Of a stretch of DNA of 64,000 bases, positions 27,928-37,567 are shown one piece after another. Source of the stretch: Vibrio agarivorans (lineage in GTDB: Bacteria; Pseudomonadota; Gammaproteobacteria; Enterobacterales; Vibrionaceae); NCBI RefSeq assembly GCF_030409635.1, contig NZ_JAUFQF010000004.1, positions 902,241 through 966,240 of the forward strand, given 5' to 3'. Within the stretch, counting starts at the first letter, position 1, and each line of letters starts with the position of its first letter. Both the position numbers and the translations under genes were made by a program. The notes below the pieces were generated by a model, which did no database searches, was not told the origin of the DNA, and saw nothing but the letters and a program-made list of their open reading frames with translations.

Positions 27928-29822
27928 TGTATTTCCTCACCTTTTTTCAACATGCCGTGCTTTTTTAAATAAACCAGCAAGATAGAGATAGCTGCTGGTG
28001 TAATACCAGAAATACGCGAAGCAATGCCGATCGTTTCTGGTTTTGCTTCGTTCAGCTTGTGAACGACTTCATTCGACAAACCTTTCACATCAGAAAAATC
28101 GATGTCTGACGGAATCTGAGTATTTTCATGACGCAAAGACTTCTCAATCTCGTCTTGTTGGCGCTTGATATACCCTTCGTATTTCACTTGGATCTCAACT
28201 TGCTCTGCCGCCTGCTGATCATCGAGTGCTGGTGCAAAATGATCATGCTCAGTCAGCTGTGAATAAGTAATTTCTGGACGACGTAAAAGATCTTCGCCAC
28301 TCGCTTCACGTGCCATTGGTGTTTTTAGCAGCTCATTGAGTGCTTCAACCCCCTCGGATTTGGGATTGATCCACGTTTCACTTAGGCGTTGGCGCTCTTT
28401 GCTGATGTTGTCGATCTTCTCGTTGAAACGAGCCCAACGAGCATCATCAATTAGACCGAGTTCACGAGCTTGTTCCGTTAGGCGCAAATCCGCGTTATCT
28501 TCACGGAGCAACAAACGATATTCTGCTCGAGACGTGAACATACGGTACGGCTCTTTGGTGCCCATCGTTGACAGATCATCAATCAATACACCCATGTACG
28601 CTTGGTCACGACGTGGGCTCCAACCCTCTTTGTCTTGACTAAAGAGGCTCGCGTTTAGACCTGCCATGAGGCCTTGTGCAGCCGCTTCTTCATACCCGGT
28701 TGTACCATTAATCTGCCCAGCAAAGAACAAACCACGAACAAATTTTGTCTCATAAGTCTGTTTTAGGTCACGCGGATCAAAGAAGTCATACTCAATCGCA
28801 TAACCAGGGCGCACAATATGCGCATTCTCAAATCCCTTCATCGAGCGAACAATCTCAATTTGGACATCAAACGGTAAGCTGGTGGAGATACCATTTGGAT
28901 ACAGCTCGTGCGTATCCAAACCTTCCGGCTCAATAAAGATCTGGTGACTGTTCTTATCGGCAAAGCGCATGACTTTGTCTTCAATCGATGGACAGTAACG
29001 CGGGCCAATACCTTCAATCACACCAGCGTACATCGGGCTGCGATCTAGGTTAGCGCGAATAACATCATGCGTTTTCTCATTGGTATGAGTAATAAAACAT
29101 GGAATTTGACGCGGATGCTGAGTTCGATTTCCCATGAATGAAAACACCGGCGTTGGGTTATCACCATGTTGTACTTCAAGTTGAGAGAAGTCGACGCTGC
29201 GTGCGTCTATGCGCGGTGGCGTACCCGTTTTTAGGCGATCAACACGGAAAGGCATTTCACGTAGACGATCCGCTAAAGCAATGGACGGTGGATCACCAGC
29301 ACGACCACCAGAGAAGTTTTCAAGACCAATGTGCAGTTTGCCGCCCAAGAAAGTTCCTACTGTCAAAACGACTGCTTTGGCATGAAACTTAAGACCCATC
29401 TGCGTCACAACGCCGATCACTTGATCATTATCTACGATCAGATCATCAACCGATTGTTGGAATAGCGTTAGGTTAGGCGTGTTTTCTAGAACATTACGCA
29501 CATACGCTTTGTAAAGCGCACGATCAGCTTGAGCACGAGTCGCTCGTACTGCTGGACCTTTTGAAGCGTTCAGTGTTCTAAATTGAATACCTGCATGATC
29601 GATCGCTTGGGCCATTAGACCACCCATTGCATCCACCTCTTTTACAAGATGCCCCTTACCAATACCACCAATTGCCGGATTACACGACATTTGGCCCAAT
29701 GTATCGATATTGTGAGTTAACAATAGCGTTTTCTGTCCTGTGCGAGCTGACGCAAGTGCGGCTTCCGTTCCTGCATGACCACCACCGACAACGATGACGT
29801 CAAATTTCTCTTGATAAAGCAT
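27924..29822 (-). CDS. mnmG: tRNA uridine 5-carboxymethylaminomethyl modification enzyme MnmG (GidA)
   Basis: MnmG is an FAD protein that with MnmE builds (c)mnm5U34 in the wobble position of several tRNAs. At 632 aa it has the FAD dinucleotide motif [12 protein letters not shown] (residues 13-24), the [13 protein letters not shown] loop and the C-terminal GidA helical domain. It lies immediately left of oriC and reads away from it, and its partner mnmE is 1 kb beyond oriC. Confidence 0.98.
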   Translation of the reverse strand: MLYQEKFDVIVVGGGHAGTEAALASARTGQKTLLLTHNIDTLGQMSCNPAIGGIGKGHLVKEVDAMGGLMAQAIDHAGIQFRTLNASKGPAVRATRAQADRALYKAYVRNVLENTPNLTLFQQSVDDLIVDNDQVIGVVTQMGLKFHAKAVVLTVGTFLGGKLHIGLENFSGGRAGDPPSIALADRLREMPFRVDRLKTGTPPRIDARSVDFSQLEVQHGDNPTPVFSFMGNRTQHPRQIPCFITHTNEKTHDVIRANLDRSPMYAGVIEGIGPRYCPSIEDKVMRFADKNSHQIFIEPEGLDTHELYPNGISTSLPFDVQIEIVRSMKGFENAHIVRPGYAIEYDFFDPRDLKQTYETKFVRGLFFAGQINGTTGYEEAAAQGLMAGLNASLFSQDKEGWSPRRDQAYMGVLIDDLSTMGTKEPYRMFTSRAEYRLLLREDNADLRLTEQARELGLIDDARWARFNEKIDNISKERQRLSETWINPKSEGVEALNELLKTPMAREASGEDLLRRPEITYSQLTEHDHFAPALDDQQAAEQVEIQVKYEGYIKRQQDEIEKSLRHENTQIPSDIDFSDVKGLSNEVVHKLNEAKPETIGIASRISGITPAAISILLVYLKKHGMLKKGEEIQ

Positions 29823-29919
29823 GAACCGACCTCAGGTATTCAAAGCAAATAAAATAAAAGAGCGGTATTTTACCTCTTTTCTGGTGGAGAGAAAATCGCT
29901 TTTCCATTTTTTGTCAGGA

Positions 29920-30245
29920 AGGGATCAAGATTGTATTTATCTATGATCTATATATAGATCTTTTATTAGATCTATTATTAAGGAAGACGATCTCTGTGGA
30001 TAAATCAAAAATGATCAATAGGATCATGGATCTCAAGGCGATCATATCTTGTGATCTTACCTTGATCTGATCGAGGATTAGCTGGGATCAAAAACCGTGG
30101 TTATTCACAGGGGCAGCGAGATTTAAAACTTATTCTCGGGATAACTATAGTTTGATCATAGGAAAGTTGACTAGTTATCCACAGGTGAGCTGTTCACAAA
30201 TCCATCAGTTAAACATCTTGATTCTTCATCACTTATACACAGGCG
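29920..30245. other. oriC: Chromosomal replication origin oriC (chromosome I type)
   Basis: The gene-free 476 bases between mnmG and mioC hold the origin. The AT-rich unwinding region has three tandem 12-mers each beginning GATCT (29945-29980). DnaA boxes are: R1 TGTGGATAA 29995-30003 (+); TTATTCACA 30101-30109 (-); TTATCCACA 30175-30183 (-); TTATACACA 30233-30241 (-); and a weak site TCGGGATAA 30136-30144. About 14 GATC sites lie between 29928 and 30160, the substrates for Dam/SeqA control. Arrangement and flanking genes are those of E. coli and V. cholerae oriC. DnaA opens the 12-mers to load the helicase. Confidence 0.96.
29945..29980 (+). repeat. DNA unwinding element: three tandem AT-rich 12-mers
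   Basis: The units are GATCTATATATA, GATCTTTTATTA and GATCTATTATTA, directly abutting. They correspond to the GATC-headed 13-mers of E. coli oriC and begin 15 bases left of DnaA box R1. Confidence 0.9.
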
Positions 30246-30276
30246 ATAAAAAAGCAGCCAATTTTAGGCTGCTTTT
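30246..30276 (-). terminator. mioC terminator at the edge of oriC
   Basis: On the minus strand, a 10-bp stem AAAAGCAGCC / GGCTGCTTTT (30250-30276) with a 7-base loop is followed by T. It stops leftward transcription 23 bases after mioC, just before the outermost DnaA box. Confidence 0.88.
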
Positions 30277-30298
30277 ACAGGACCAGGATGGCTGTTTG

Positions 30299-30736
30299 CT
30301 ACTTAAATCGCTCAATATGTGTATTGATCCACTCTTCAGCGGCATCTTCTGGCACGGCTTGCTCAAGTATATCGATCAGTAGGCAATCGGTGACAGGAGT
30401 GCCGCCAATATCTTCCAGAAGATCATAGGCGTGTTTTCCTGCCGCGCAGAATGTGTCGTAGCTGGAGTCGCCAATAGCAACAACCGCAAACTTTACGTTG
30501 CTCATCTTTGGTGGTGTGTCTTGCAGAGCTTGGATAAAAGGTTGAATGTTATCAGGGTATTCCCCCGCACCATGTGTAGAGGTAACCAGTAACCAGGTAC
30601 CGCTGTGTTCGATTTCATCGAGGTTAGGCTGGTTGTGTACCTGAGTTTCTAGCCCTTGCGCTTGCAAGAGATCGTTTAAGTGGTCACCCACGTATTCAGC
30701 GCCGCCAAGCGTACTCCCTGTGATAATGTGGATCAT
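30299..30736 (-). CDS. mioC: Flavodoxin-like protein MioC
   Basis: MioC is an FMN-binding flavodoxin-family protein encoded beside oriC, required in vitro for biotin synthase activity in E. coli. The 145-aa product has [14 protein letters not shown] near the N-terminus as the FMN loop, plus [15 protein letters not shown] and [14 protein letters not shown] terminator separates it from oriC. Confidence 0.95.
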   Translation of the reverse strand: MIHIITGSTLGGAEYVGDHLNDLLQAQGLETQVHNQPNLDEIEHSGTWLLVTSTHGAGEYPDNIQPFIQALQDTPPKMSNVKFAVVAIGDSSYDTFCAAGKHAYDLLEDIGGTPVTDCLLIDILEQAVPEDAAEEWINTHIERFK

Positions 30737-30807
30737 TGTTACTTCCTTTTGTCGTCGTTTAGCACGCTGTATTCAGCGCTAAACGCATTGAGAACAGATA
30801 GTGATAA

Positions 30808-30840
30808 AAACAAAAGGGAAGGCCAGATGACCCTCCCTTT
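30808..30840 (-). terminator. Terminator after mnmE
   Basis: On the minus strand, AAAGGGAGG pairs with CCTTCCCTTT (one bulge) around TCATCTGG-type loop sequence at 30812-30840, followed by TTGTTTTT. It lies directly after the mnmE stop. Confidence 0.75.
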
Positions 30841-30844
30841 AAAC

Positions 30845-32206
30845 TTATTTGCCGATACAGAATGATGAAAAAATCCGGCCGAGCAGGTCATCAGAACTAA
30901 ACTCACCGGTAATCTCATTGAGGTGTTGCTGTGCAATACGCAGCTCTTCAGCTAGGATCTCTCCTGCCATGTAGCCTTCAAGTTGGGTCTGGCCAATATC
31001 AAGGTGCTGAGCGGCTTTCTCTAACGCATCTAGATGACGGCGACGTGCCATAAAGCCCCCTTCGCTGTTACCAGCAAAGCCCATGCACTCTTTAAGGTGG
31101 GTGCGCAGCGCGTCAACACCTTGGCCTGTCTTGGCTGACAGGCGGATAAGTGTCGGGGCATTCACATGGCAGATACCGAGCTCTTCTTGGGTTTGATCGA
31201 CTTTATTGCGGATCACGGTTATACCCATATTATCAGGAAGACGATCGGCAAAATCAGGCCAAATTTCTTTTGGATCGGTCGCGTCTGTTGTTGTGCCATC
31301 CACCATAAATAGCACGCGATCGGCTTGTTCTATCTCTTCCCAAGCGCGCTCGATACCGATTTTTTCTACCTCATCAGACGCATCGCGTAGGCCTGCTGTA
31401 TCGATAATATGTAAAGGCATACCATCAATATGGATGTGCTCTCGCAGGACATCACGTGTGGTCCCTGCAATATCGGTCACGATAGCAGACTCTTTGCCTG
31501 AAAGGGCATTGAGTAGGCTGGATTTTCCGGCATTTGGACGACCTGCTATAACCACTTTCATCCCTTCACGCATGATTGCGCCTTGGTTGGCTTCATTGCG
31601 AACCGCGTCAAGGTTATTGATGATCTGCTGAAGGTCTCCCGCGACTTTGCCGTCAGCGAGAAAGTCGATCTCCTCTTCAGGAAAATCGATAGCGGCTTCA
31701 ACGTAGATACGTAGATGAATAAGTGATTCCACCAGCGTGTTAATTCGCTTGGAGAATTGGCCTTGTAGAGACTGGAGAGCGGACTTTGCCGCTTCTTCCG
31801 AGCTTGCATCAATTAAGTCAGCAATCGCCTCAGCCTGGGTCAAATCCATTTTATCGTTGAGGAATGCACGCTCAGAGAACTCACCAGGTCGAGCTGGTCG
31901 CACGCCTTCAATTTCAAGGATGCGCTTAATAAGCATATCCATCACCACAGGGCCACCGTGACCTTGTAGTTCAAGAACGTCCTCACCGGTGAAGGAGTGT
32001 GGGTTAGGGAAGTAGAGTGCGATGCCTTGGTCAAGCTCTACGCCTTGTGCTGTCTTAAATGGTAGGTATTCGGCATAACGTGGCTTAAGTGCCTTGCCTG
32101 TTACTGCAAGGGCTACGTCATTGGCTTTCGGGCCGGATACACGAATGATACCAACACCACCGCGGCCTGTGGCGGTAGCTTGAGCAACGATAGTCTCTGT
32201 TGTCAT
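30845..32206 (-). CDS. mnmE: tRNA modification GTPase MnmE (TrmE)
   Basis: MnmE partners MnmG in wobble-uridine modification; it binds the tetrahydrofolate one-carbon donor and is K+-activated. The 453-aa protein has an N-terminal folate domain and a G domain with G1 GRPNAGKSS near residue 223, G3 DTAG and G4 NKVD. The C-terminal catalytic motif FCIGK is present. It lies downstream of yidC, as across gammaproteobacteria. Confidence 0.98.
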   Translation of the reverse strand: MTTETIVAQATATGRGGVGIIRVSGPKANDVALAVTGKALKPRYAEYLPFKTAQGVELDQGIALYFPNPHSFTGEDVLELQGHGGPVVMDMLIKRILEIEGVRPARPGEFSERAFLNDKMDLTQAEAIADLIDASSEEAAKSALQSLQGQFSKRINTLVESLIHLRIYVEAAIDFPEEEIDFLADGKVAGDLQQIINNLDAVRNEANQGAIMREGMKVVIAGRPNAGKSSLLNALSGKESAIVTDIAGTTRDVLREHIHIDGMPLHIIDTAGLRDASDEVEKIGIERAWEEIEQADRVLFMVDGTTTDATDPKEIWPDFADRLPDNMGITVIRNKVDQTQEELGICHVNAPTLIRLSAKTGQGVDALRTHLKECMGFAGNSEGGFMARRRHLDALEKAAQHLDIGQTQLEGYMAGEILAEELRIAQQHLNEITGEFSSDDLLGRIFSSFCIGK

Positions 32207-32278
32207 AAGATGACCTTAAACACTTTGAGCCCAGTGGGCATAAATAGTAATGGGAAGAATTGTAATCAGCCTCAAACA

Positions 32279-32305
32279 AAAAGGCGACCTTTTGGCCGCC
32301 TTTCT
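32279..32305 (-). terminator. Terminator after yidC
   Basis: On the minus strand, AGGCGGCC / GGTCGCCT with one G-U pair and an AAAA loop (32282-32301) is followed by TTTTTG. It lies 25 bases beyond the yidC stop. Confidence 0.85.
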
Positions 32306-32328
32306 TCGAGTTTCTTGAAGCTTAAAGG

Positions 32329-33942
32329 TTACTTAGAGTGTAGACCTTTTTTCTCAAGCGCTTTGTAGATAAGTGTTTGCTGGATCAAAGTAACGATGTT
32401 CGATACTAGCCAGTAAAGTACTAGACCTGATGGGAACCATAGGAAGAAGAAGGTAAACATCACCGGCATAAAGGTCATGATCTTCTGCTGCATTGGGTCT
32501 GTCACTGTTGTTGGGCTCATCTTCTGGATGATGAACATACTTGCACCCATTAGAAGAGGCAGGATGAAGTACGGGTCCATTGCGGCCAAATCTTGTAGCC
32601 ATAGGAATTGCTCGTGACGTAGCTCAACCGACTCCATTAGCGCCCAGTATAGAGCGATGAAGATAGGCATCTGTAGGATAAGAGGCAGACAGCCACCCAG
32701 TGGGTTTACTTTCTCTTTCTTATACAGTTCCATCATCTCTTGGCTCATGCGTTGGCGATCATCGCCTAGACGCTCACGCATTGCTTGTAGCTTAGGCTGA
32801 AGCATGCGCATTTTTGCCATTGAGGTGTATTGCGCTTTTGTTAGTGGGTACATTGCACCACGAACAATGAACGTCAGACCTACGATAGCCAGACCCCAGT
32901 TACCCACGAAGCTTTGAATGAATGAAAGCAAAGTGTGTAGAGGTTTAGCAATGAACCATAGCCAGCCATAGTCAACTACAAGGTCTAGGTTTGGTGCAGT
33001 GTCAGCCATTTCGCTTTGTAGCTTAGGGCCTGCCCATAGTGTTGCTTTGAATTGAGCTTCGCCGCCATCTACGATTGCTTTGTTAGGCATGCGAACACCG
33101 ATGTCACCAAGGTTACCAATCACGCGAGTGTAGAGGCTTGTACCTGGTTCATCGCGTGGGATCCACGCTGTCGCAAAGTAGTGTTGAATCATCGCAGCCC
33201 AACCCTGACCGTTTGGTAGGTTCAGAGATAGGTTACGGCTTTGCATATCGTCAAAGCTGTATTTTTTGTAGCGAGTATCTTCAGTTGAGTATGCACCACC
33301 AGCGTAAGTTGGCATCGTTAGGCTGCCACCAGAGTCTGTTACGTTCTGACGTAGGTGTGCGTACATACCCACGTTAGCTGTGCTACCAGAGTTGTTCACG
33401 ATGTCGTAAGCCACATCAATTGCGTAGCTGCCGCGCTTAACAGTGAAAGTCTTAACGTATTCGATGCCGTCAGCTGTGTACGACATTGGAATCACAAGCT
33501 CGTCTTGACCGTCTGCAAGTGTAAAGCTATCTGCAGAAACAGAGTAAGTAGGGCGGTCAGTGCTGCTACGGTCAACGCCTTGTGGGCCAACTAGACCACT
33601 TTGTGCGATGAACTGATGACCTTGCTCATTCTGTAGTAGAACGAAACGCTCTTCTGAATCTAGCTCTGCAGCGTATTGGTTTAGATCAGCTGCAACGATA
33701 TCACCGCCTACTGTATCGATTGACAGAGTCAATACGTCACTCGTCACAGTAATCGTTTTCGCTGAAGCTTGCTGCGAAGGCATAGGATCGAGATCGTCAG
33801 CAAAACCCGGGGCAGGCAATGTGCTGTTTGATTGTGTCTGCTGCGTCTGAGGCGCTGGATTCTTCTCTACATTCCATTGTTGGAAGAGTAGGAAAGAGAC
33901 CAAAGCCAAAGCGATTAACAGAATATTACGTTGAGAATCCAT
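32329..33942 (-). CDS. yidC: Membrane protein insertase YidC
   Basis: YidC inserts and folds inner-membrane proteins, alone (for example Fo subunit c) or with SecYEG. The 537-aa protein begins with a membrane helix ([20 protein letters not shown]) followed by a large periplasmic beta domain. The conserved five-helix insertase core runs from about residue 340, containing [16 protein letters not shown] and a hydrophilic-groove Arg. It ends in a basic tail [11 protein letters not shown]. It is 6 bases after yidD. Confidence 0.98.
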   Translation of the reverse strand: MDSQRNILLIALALVSFLLFQQWNVEKNPAPQTQQTQSNSTLPAPGFADDLDPMPSQQASAKTITVTSDVLTLSIDTVGGDIVAADLNQYAAELDSEERFVLLQNEQGHQFIAQSGLVGPQGVDRSSTDRPTYSVSADSFTLADGQDELVIPMSYTADGIEYVKTFTVKRGSYAIDVAYDIVNNSGSTANVGMYAHLRQNVTDSGGSLTMPTYAGGAYSTEDTRYKKYSFDDMQSRNLSLNLPNGQGWAAMIQHYFATAWIPRDEPGTSLYTRVIGNLGDIGVRMPNKAIVDGGEAQFKATLWAGPKLQSEMADTAPNLDLVVDYGWLWFIAKPLHTLLSFIQSFVGNWGLAIVGLTFIVRGAMYPLTKAQYTSMAKMRMLQPKLQAMRERLGDDRQRMSQEMMELYKKEKVNPLGGCLPLILQMPIFIALYWALMESVELRHEQFLWLQDLAAMDPYFILPLLMGASMFIIQKMSPTTVTDPMQQKIMTFMPVMFTFFFLWFPSGLVLYWLVSNIVTLIQQTLIYKALEKKGLHSK

Positions 33943-33948
33943 CGTTGT

Positions 33949-34203
33949 TTAATCTCTGTCTTTGTTTTTGGGCGGAGGGACGGGGTCATACCCGCCATCA
34001 TTCATTGGGTGGCATTTTAATAGACGTTGGCCAGATAACCAACAACCTTTTAAAAAACCGTGAGCTTTCAATGCTTCAATGGCATACATTGAGCAAGTAG
34101 GAGTGAAGCGACAACGCGGCCCAATCATAGGACTAATAATCCATCTATATAGATAGACTAGGGCGATTGCTAGCCACGCGAGGGGCGAGAAAGACGGCGC
34201 CAT
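33949..34203 (-). CDS. yidD: Membrane protein insertion efficiency factor YidD
   Basis: A small membrane-associated protein (84 aa) that assists YidC-dependent insertion. Family signature CRFTPTCSMYAIEALKAHG and the tail HPMNDGGYDPVPP are present. Its start overlaps the 3' end of rnpA by 34 bases, the conserved arrangement of this locus. Confidence 0.95.
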   Translation of the reverse strand: MAPSFSPLAWLAIALVYLYRWIISPMIGPRCRFTPTCSMYAIEALKAHGFLKGCWLSGQRLLKCHPMNDGGYDPVPPPKNKDRD

Positions 34204-34526
34204 AACTTATCAAATAGCTTGAACATTTCTTCATTGCTTAGATCTTGGGCGCTTTTTTTGGCAATGACAACAAAATCTTTGTTAGGAAGTTTGTGCTGAC
34301 GTAAACGGAAGCTTTCTCGCGCAATACGTTTAAAGCGGTTGCGAGCAGGCGCAGTCTTGATTTGCTTTTTAGGAACGGCGAGGCCAAGTCTTGGATGAGA
34401 AAGAGAGTTTTCTCGAGCAATGATAGTGAAATGAGGTGAGCCAGCTCGGTGAGCTTGCTTGAAGACATTTTGGTAATGCTCGGGAGTTAACAAGCGTAAC
34501 TCCCGATGGAATGCGTACTTATTCAA
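34170..34526 (-). CDS. rnpA: Ribonuclease P protein component
   Basis: Protein cofactor of RNase P, which matures tRNA 5' ends. The 118-aa product has the RNR-type motif in KTAPARNRFKRIARESFRLRQ (residues 55-75). The start is TTG at 34526, 12 bases after rpmH; no ATG fits, and E. coli rnpA also lacks an ATG start. It is cotranscribed with rpmH. Confidence 0.95.
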   Translation of the reverse strand: MNKYAFHRELRLLTPEHYQNVFKQAHRAGSPHFTIIARENSLSHPRLGLAVPKKQIKTAPARNRFKRIARESFRLRQHKLPNKDFVVIAKKSAQDLSNEEMFKLFDKLWRRLSRPSRG

Positions 34527-34538
34527 AATAATCGCGAA

Positions 34539-34673
34539 TTATTTTGAAAGGCGCGCACGGCCTTTTGCACGACGTGCATTAATTACTTTACGACCGTTCT
34601 TAGTCGCCATGCGTGCACGGAAACCGTGAGAACGCTTGCGCTTTAGAACTGAAGGTTGAAAAGTGCGTTTCAT
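34539..34673 (-). CDS. rpmH: 50S ribosomal protein L34
   Basis: A 44-residue, Arg/Lys-rich ribosomal protein beginning [19 protein letters not shown] and ending GRARLSK, almost identical to E. coli L34. It is first in the rpmH-rnpA-yidD-yidC group. Two candidate promoters lie upstream at 34797-34825 and 34901-34928. Confidence 0.98.
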   Translation of the reverse strand: MKRTFQPSVLKRKRSHGFRARMATKNGRKVINARRAKGRARLSK

Positions 34674-34774
34674 GATATATACCTTTACTGATCAGTTTTA
34701 GGTCAATGTTAACCCGGCGTGGGCGGCTATTGCTTTCTTCTATATATAAGAGGAAAGGTAGCGTTAAGTACCGA

Positions 34775-34825
34775 CGCCTCTCAACAAAGAGGCGGAATTG
34801 TAATCACTGTCACATTTACTGTCAA
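34775..34825 (-). promoter_or_regulatory. rpmH proximal promoter and leader hairpin
   Basis: On the minus strand, -35 TTGACA (34820-34825), a 17-base spacer and -10 TACAAT (34797-34802). Just downstream the leader can form a 7-bp hairpin CGCCTCT/AGAGGCG (34775-34794) at or near the transcript 5' end. Confidence 0.8.
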
Positions 34826-34900
34826 TCACAGATTCTGTGTCAGTGCATGAAATATCAACTTAGGCGTCAATTTTCATAGTGTGACAATTCCGGTCGGGCG

Positions 34901-34928
34901 ATTATACGGAGACAAAATAAAATCTCAA
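34901..34928 (-). promoter_or_regulatory. rpmH distal promoter
   Basis: On the minus strand, -35 TTGAGA (34923-34928), a 16-base spacer and a perfect -10 TATAAT (34901-34906). It lies just downstream of the ABC transporter operon. Confidence 0.7.
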
Positions 34929-34958
34929 GGATCTTTCGATCGAAGATGATCTTTAGCG

Positions 34959-35693
34959 TTAAGCTCCAACTTGGTTTAAAAACTTGCGCAAGCGAGGATC
35001 TTGTGGATTATCAAAAATATCCTGTGGAGAACCTTGCTCGACAATATGGCCCTCTGCCATGAAGATCACTCGGTCAGCAACTTCTTTGGCAAACTGCATT
35101 TCGTGGGTTACTACCAGCATAGTTTGGTGCTGAGTTGCCAACTTTTTCATTAGGTTAAGAACTTCGCCCACCCATTCAGGGTCGAGTGCGGATGTTGGCT
35201 CATCAAACAACAGTAGTTCAGGTTGTAGAGCCATTGCGCGGCCAATACCCACCCGTTGCTGCTGTCCACCAGACAGGGCTGCAGGGTAGCTATCCCCTTT
35301 GTCTCCCAGACCAATATCATCGAGAATTTGCTGCGCTCTTTCGTGGGCTTGGTCTTTTTTCCAGCCACGGACAGTGATTAACCCCTCAGCAATGTTCTGA
35401 CGTGCCGTCATATGGGCAAACAGCGCATAGTTTTGGAATACAAAGCCAGTTTTGCGGCGCAATGCGAGCACTTCAGACTTGGTATGTTGCTGCGCATCGA
35501 CTTCAATATCATCAATCGCGATTGATCCTTGGTCAGCTTGCTCTAGAAAGTTCACACAACGTAATAGGGTGGACTTTCCGGTACCACTAGAGCCAATAAT
35601 CACGATGATTTCGCCTTGTTTGATATCAAAGCTCACACCTTTGAGTACTTCGGTATCACCGAATGACTTATGAATGTTATTTAGCTTAATCAT
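34959..35693 (-). CDS. Polar amino-acid ABC transporter, ATP-binding protein
   Basis: A 244-aa cytoplasmic ATPase of the HisP/GlnQ/TcyN type. It has Walker [10 protein letters not shown] (residues 34-42), signature [14 protein letters not shown], Walker [14 protein letters not shown] and the switch histidine in VVTHEM. Its ATG overlaps the permease stop (ATGA), indicating translational coupling. The same three genes stand between rpmH and dnaA in V. cholerae. Confidence 0.93.
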   Translation of the reverse strand: MIKLNNIHKSFGDTEVLKGVSFDIKQGEIIVIIGSSGTGKSTLLRCVNFLEQADQGSIAIDDIEVDAQQHTKSEVLALRRKTGFVFQNYALFAHMTARQNIAEGLITVRGWKKDQAHERAQQILDDIGLGDKGDSYPAALSGGQQQRVGIGRAMALQPELLLFDEPTSALDPEWVGEVLNLMKKLATQHQTMLVVTHEMQFAKEVADRVIFMAEGHIVEQGSPQDIFDNPQDPRLRKFLNQVGA

Positions 35694-36361
35694 CTTACAT
35701 ACGCCTTATTGAGTTTCTCTTCTGCCCAAATCTGTACGCGGGTCAGCACAATCACGACGACCCAGTAAATAAGTGCTACCGCGAGGAAAGCTTCAAAGAA
35801 GCGAAAGCTGGAAGCGGCTTCCATTTGTGCGCGCGCCATGATCTCTGCGACTCCGAGAGTAAAGGCGAGAGAGGTGGATTTGATCATATCGATGAAGTAG
35901 TTCATCAATGAAGGTAACGCGACACGTGTTGCCTGCGGCAAAATGATTCGGCGCATTGCTTGTGGGGTTGTCATTCCCACCGATAGGCTGGCTTCCATCT
36001 GACTGCGATCAATACCAATAATGGCAGCACGGATACTTTCTGCTTTATAAGCAGCAAAGTGCAACGTTAAACCAATCACTGATGCACTGAATGCATCAAG
36101 CCCAACTAAGAAAGGGAAGATCTGTGGTAGACCGTAATAAAGGAGGAACAGTTGGACCAGCAGAGGTGTACCACGAAAGAAGCTGATGTAAAGCTGACTG
36201 AGTTGGTTGAGTACAGGAATTTTAAAAACTCGAATATTGGCGATAACCACGGCCAAAATCAGTGAAAAGACCAACCCCCATACCGCCATCTCCATCGTTG
36301 TACCTAAGTACTTAAGAAGAATCGGCATCAGTTCGAGCATGTAGTTAAAATCAAAACCCAT
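35690..36361 (-). CDS. Polar amino-acid ABC transporter, permease
   Basis: A 223-aa inner-membrane permease of the HisM/TcyL family with about five helices. The EAA loop reads [42 protein letters not shown] segment is typical of amino-acid permeases. It probably works as a homodimer because only one permease gene is present. It lies between the binding protein and the ATPase. Confidence 0.93.
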   Translation of the reverse strand: MGFDFNYMLELMPILLKYLGTTMEMAVWGLVFSLILAVVIANIRVFKIPVLNQLSQLYISFFRGTPLLVQLFLLYYGLPQIFPFLVGLDAFSASVIGLTLHFAAYKAESIRAAIIGIDRSQMEASLSVGMTTPQAMRRIILPQATRVALPSLMNYFIDMIKSTSLAFTLGVAEIMARAQMEAASSFRFFEAFLAVALIYWVVVIVLTRVQIWAEEKLNKAYVR

Positions 36362-36456
36362 GACTTTCCCTTAATAAATAAAAAAGGTGGAATCCTAGAA
36401 TCCCACCTGGACAAACATTCAAATTATAGATTAGTGATTACTCACTATGGATGCGC

Positions 36457-37203
36457 TTACTGAGTGATATCGCCACCAAACCATTTTTCAGAAATTTTAG
36501 CTAGCGTACCATCTTCACGCATAGCAGAAAGCGCTTGATTCACTTCATCACGCAGTTCTGCACCACGCTCATTGTCAACAAATGGCCAGCCATTTTCAAT
36601 CGTTTCAAACGGTTGACCTGCTAACTGTAGCGGAAGACCGGTTTTTTTGATCAGTTCAAGAGCCGATAGGCGATCCATGACAAACGCGTCGGCACGGCCA
36701 AGCGCCACATCATGCTCGATACCTGTATCGTAGGTTTTGATGTTGATCTTGTTGTCGGTGTCACGTTCACGCAGCAATTGCTCAAAGTTCGAGCCTAGGT
36801 TGACCGCCACGGTTTTACCTGCAAGGTCTTCAATGCCTTTGATGCTGTCATTGCCTTTACGTACTGTAATTTGCGCGCCATCCACAACATAAGGGTCTGC
36901 AAAAAGGTATTTGGCTTTGCGTGCGTCAGTCATGGTGATTTGGTTTGAGATCGTATCAATACGACCGGTTTCAAGAAGCCCGAATAAACCAGAGAAGTTC
37001 GCAGTCACATACTCAACGTTGTAATCGTTGCGACGACCGATTTCATCCCATAGATCAACTTCAAAACCTTGCAGTTGGTCTTGCTTAACAAACGTAAATG
37101 GGAAATAGCGTCCTGACATGCCGACTTTAACGTCCGTAGCGGCCTGTACCGTTGCTGCTGATAGTGCAATAGCAGCAATGGCTGCCTTCATCCAGTTTTT
37201 CAT
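36457..37203 (-). CDS. Polar amino-acid ABC transporter, periplasmic binding protein (cystine-type)
   Basis: A 248-aa solute-binding protein of family 3. Residues 1-21 (MKNWMKAAIAAIALSAATVQA) form a signal peptide. The mature chain resembles the cystine receptor TcyJ/FliY (GFEVDLWDEI, ITMTDARKAKYLFADPY, AVNLGSNFEQLLRE, EKWFGGDIT). Substrate assignment to cystine is inference from similarity. It is the first gene of the operon, with AAGGAG ahead of the ATG. Confidence 0.9.
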   Translation of the reverse strand: MKNWMKAAIAAIALSAATVQAATDVKVGMSGRYFPFTFVKQDQLQGFEVDLWDEIGRRNDYNVEYVTANFSGLFGLLETGRIDTISNQITMTDARKAKYLFADPYVVDGAQITVRKGNDSIKGIEDLAGKTVAVNLGSNFEQLLRERDTDNKINIKTYDTGIEHDVALGRADAFVMDRLSALELIKKTGLPLQLAGQPFETIENGWPFVDNERGAELRDEVNQALSAMREDGTLAKISEKWFGGDITQ

Positions 37204-37567
37204 AATACAACTCCTTAATTATGTAGAGGGAGATACTACGTTTTCTTATTACGTTTGAATAAATAACTTTGTGGCATAACCTATGTTGCATTGTAATAAG
37301 TTGAGATGAGTCGCAAAACACACCTTTGATCCACGTAATTCACAGAGTTATCACCAAAGTGCGGATCTGGGGAAAAGTGGCCGAATGTGGATCATATTGT
37401 GAGTAATCTGGGTGATCGATGTGATGATCTCAGCTTTTTCGGCAAAATATCTGTGAATAACTTCGATCTTATTCACTGATCGGCCGATCATTTGCTGGCG
37501 ATCTTAGTTATCAACAGGTAAAATTGCGGGTCTTTCCAAGTTTATCTATCTATTGAGTGGGGTCACC
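37204..37567. promoter_or_regulatory. dnaA control region with DnaA boxes and GATC cluster
   Basis: This gene-free divergent interval contains TGTGAATAA (37452-37460, +), a full DnaA box. Three one-mismatch boxes are TGTGGATCA (37386-37394), TTATTCACT (37469-37477) and TTATCAACA (37508-37516). Nine GATC sites lie between 37328 and 37503. This fits DnaA autoregulation and SeqA sequestration of the dnaA promoter. No clear -35/-10 pair could be assigned. Confidence 0.8.
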
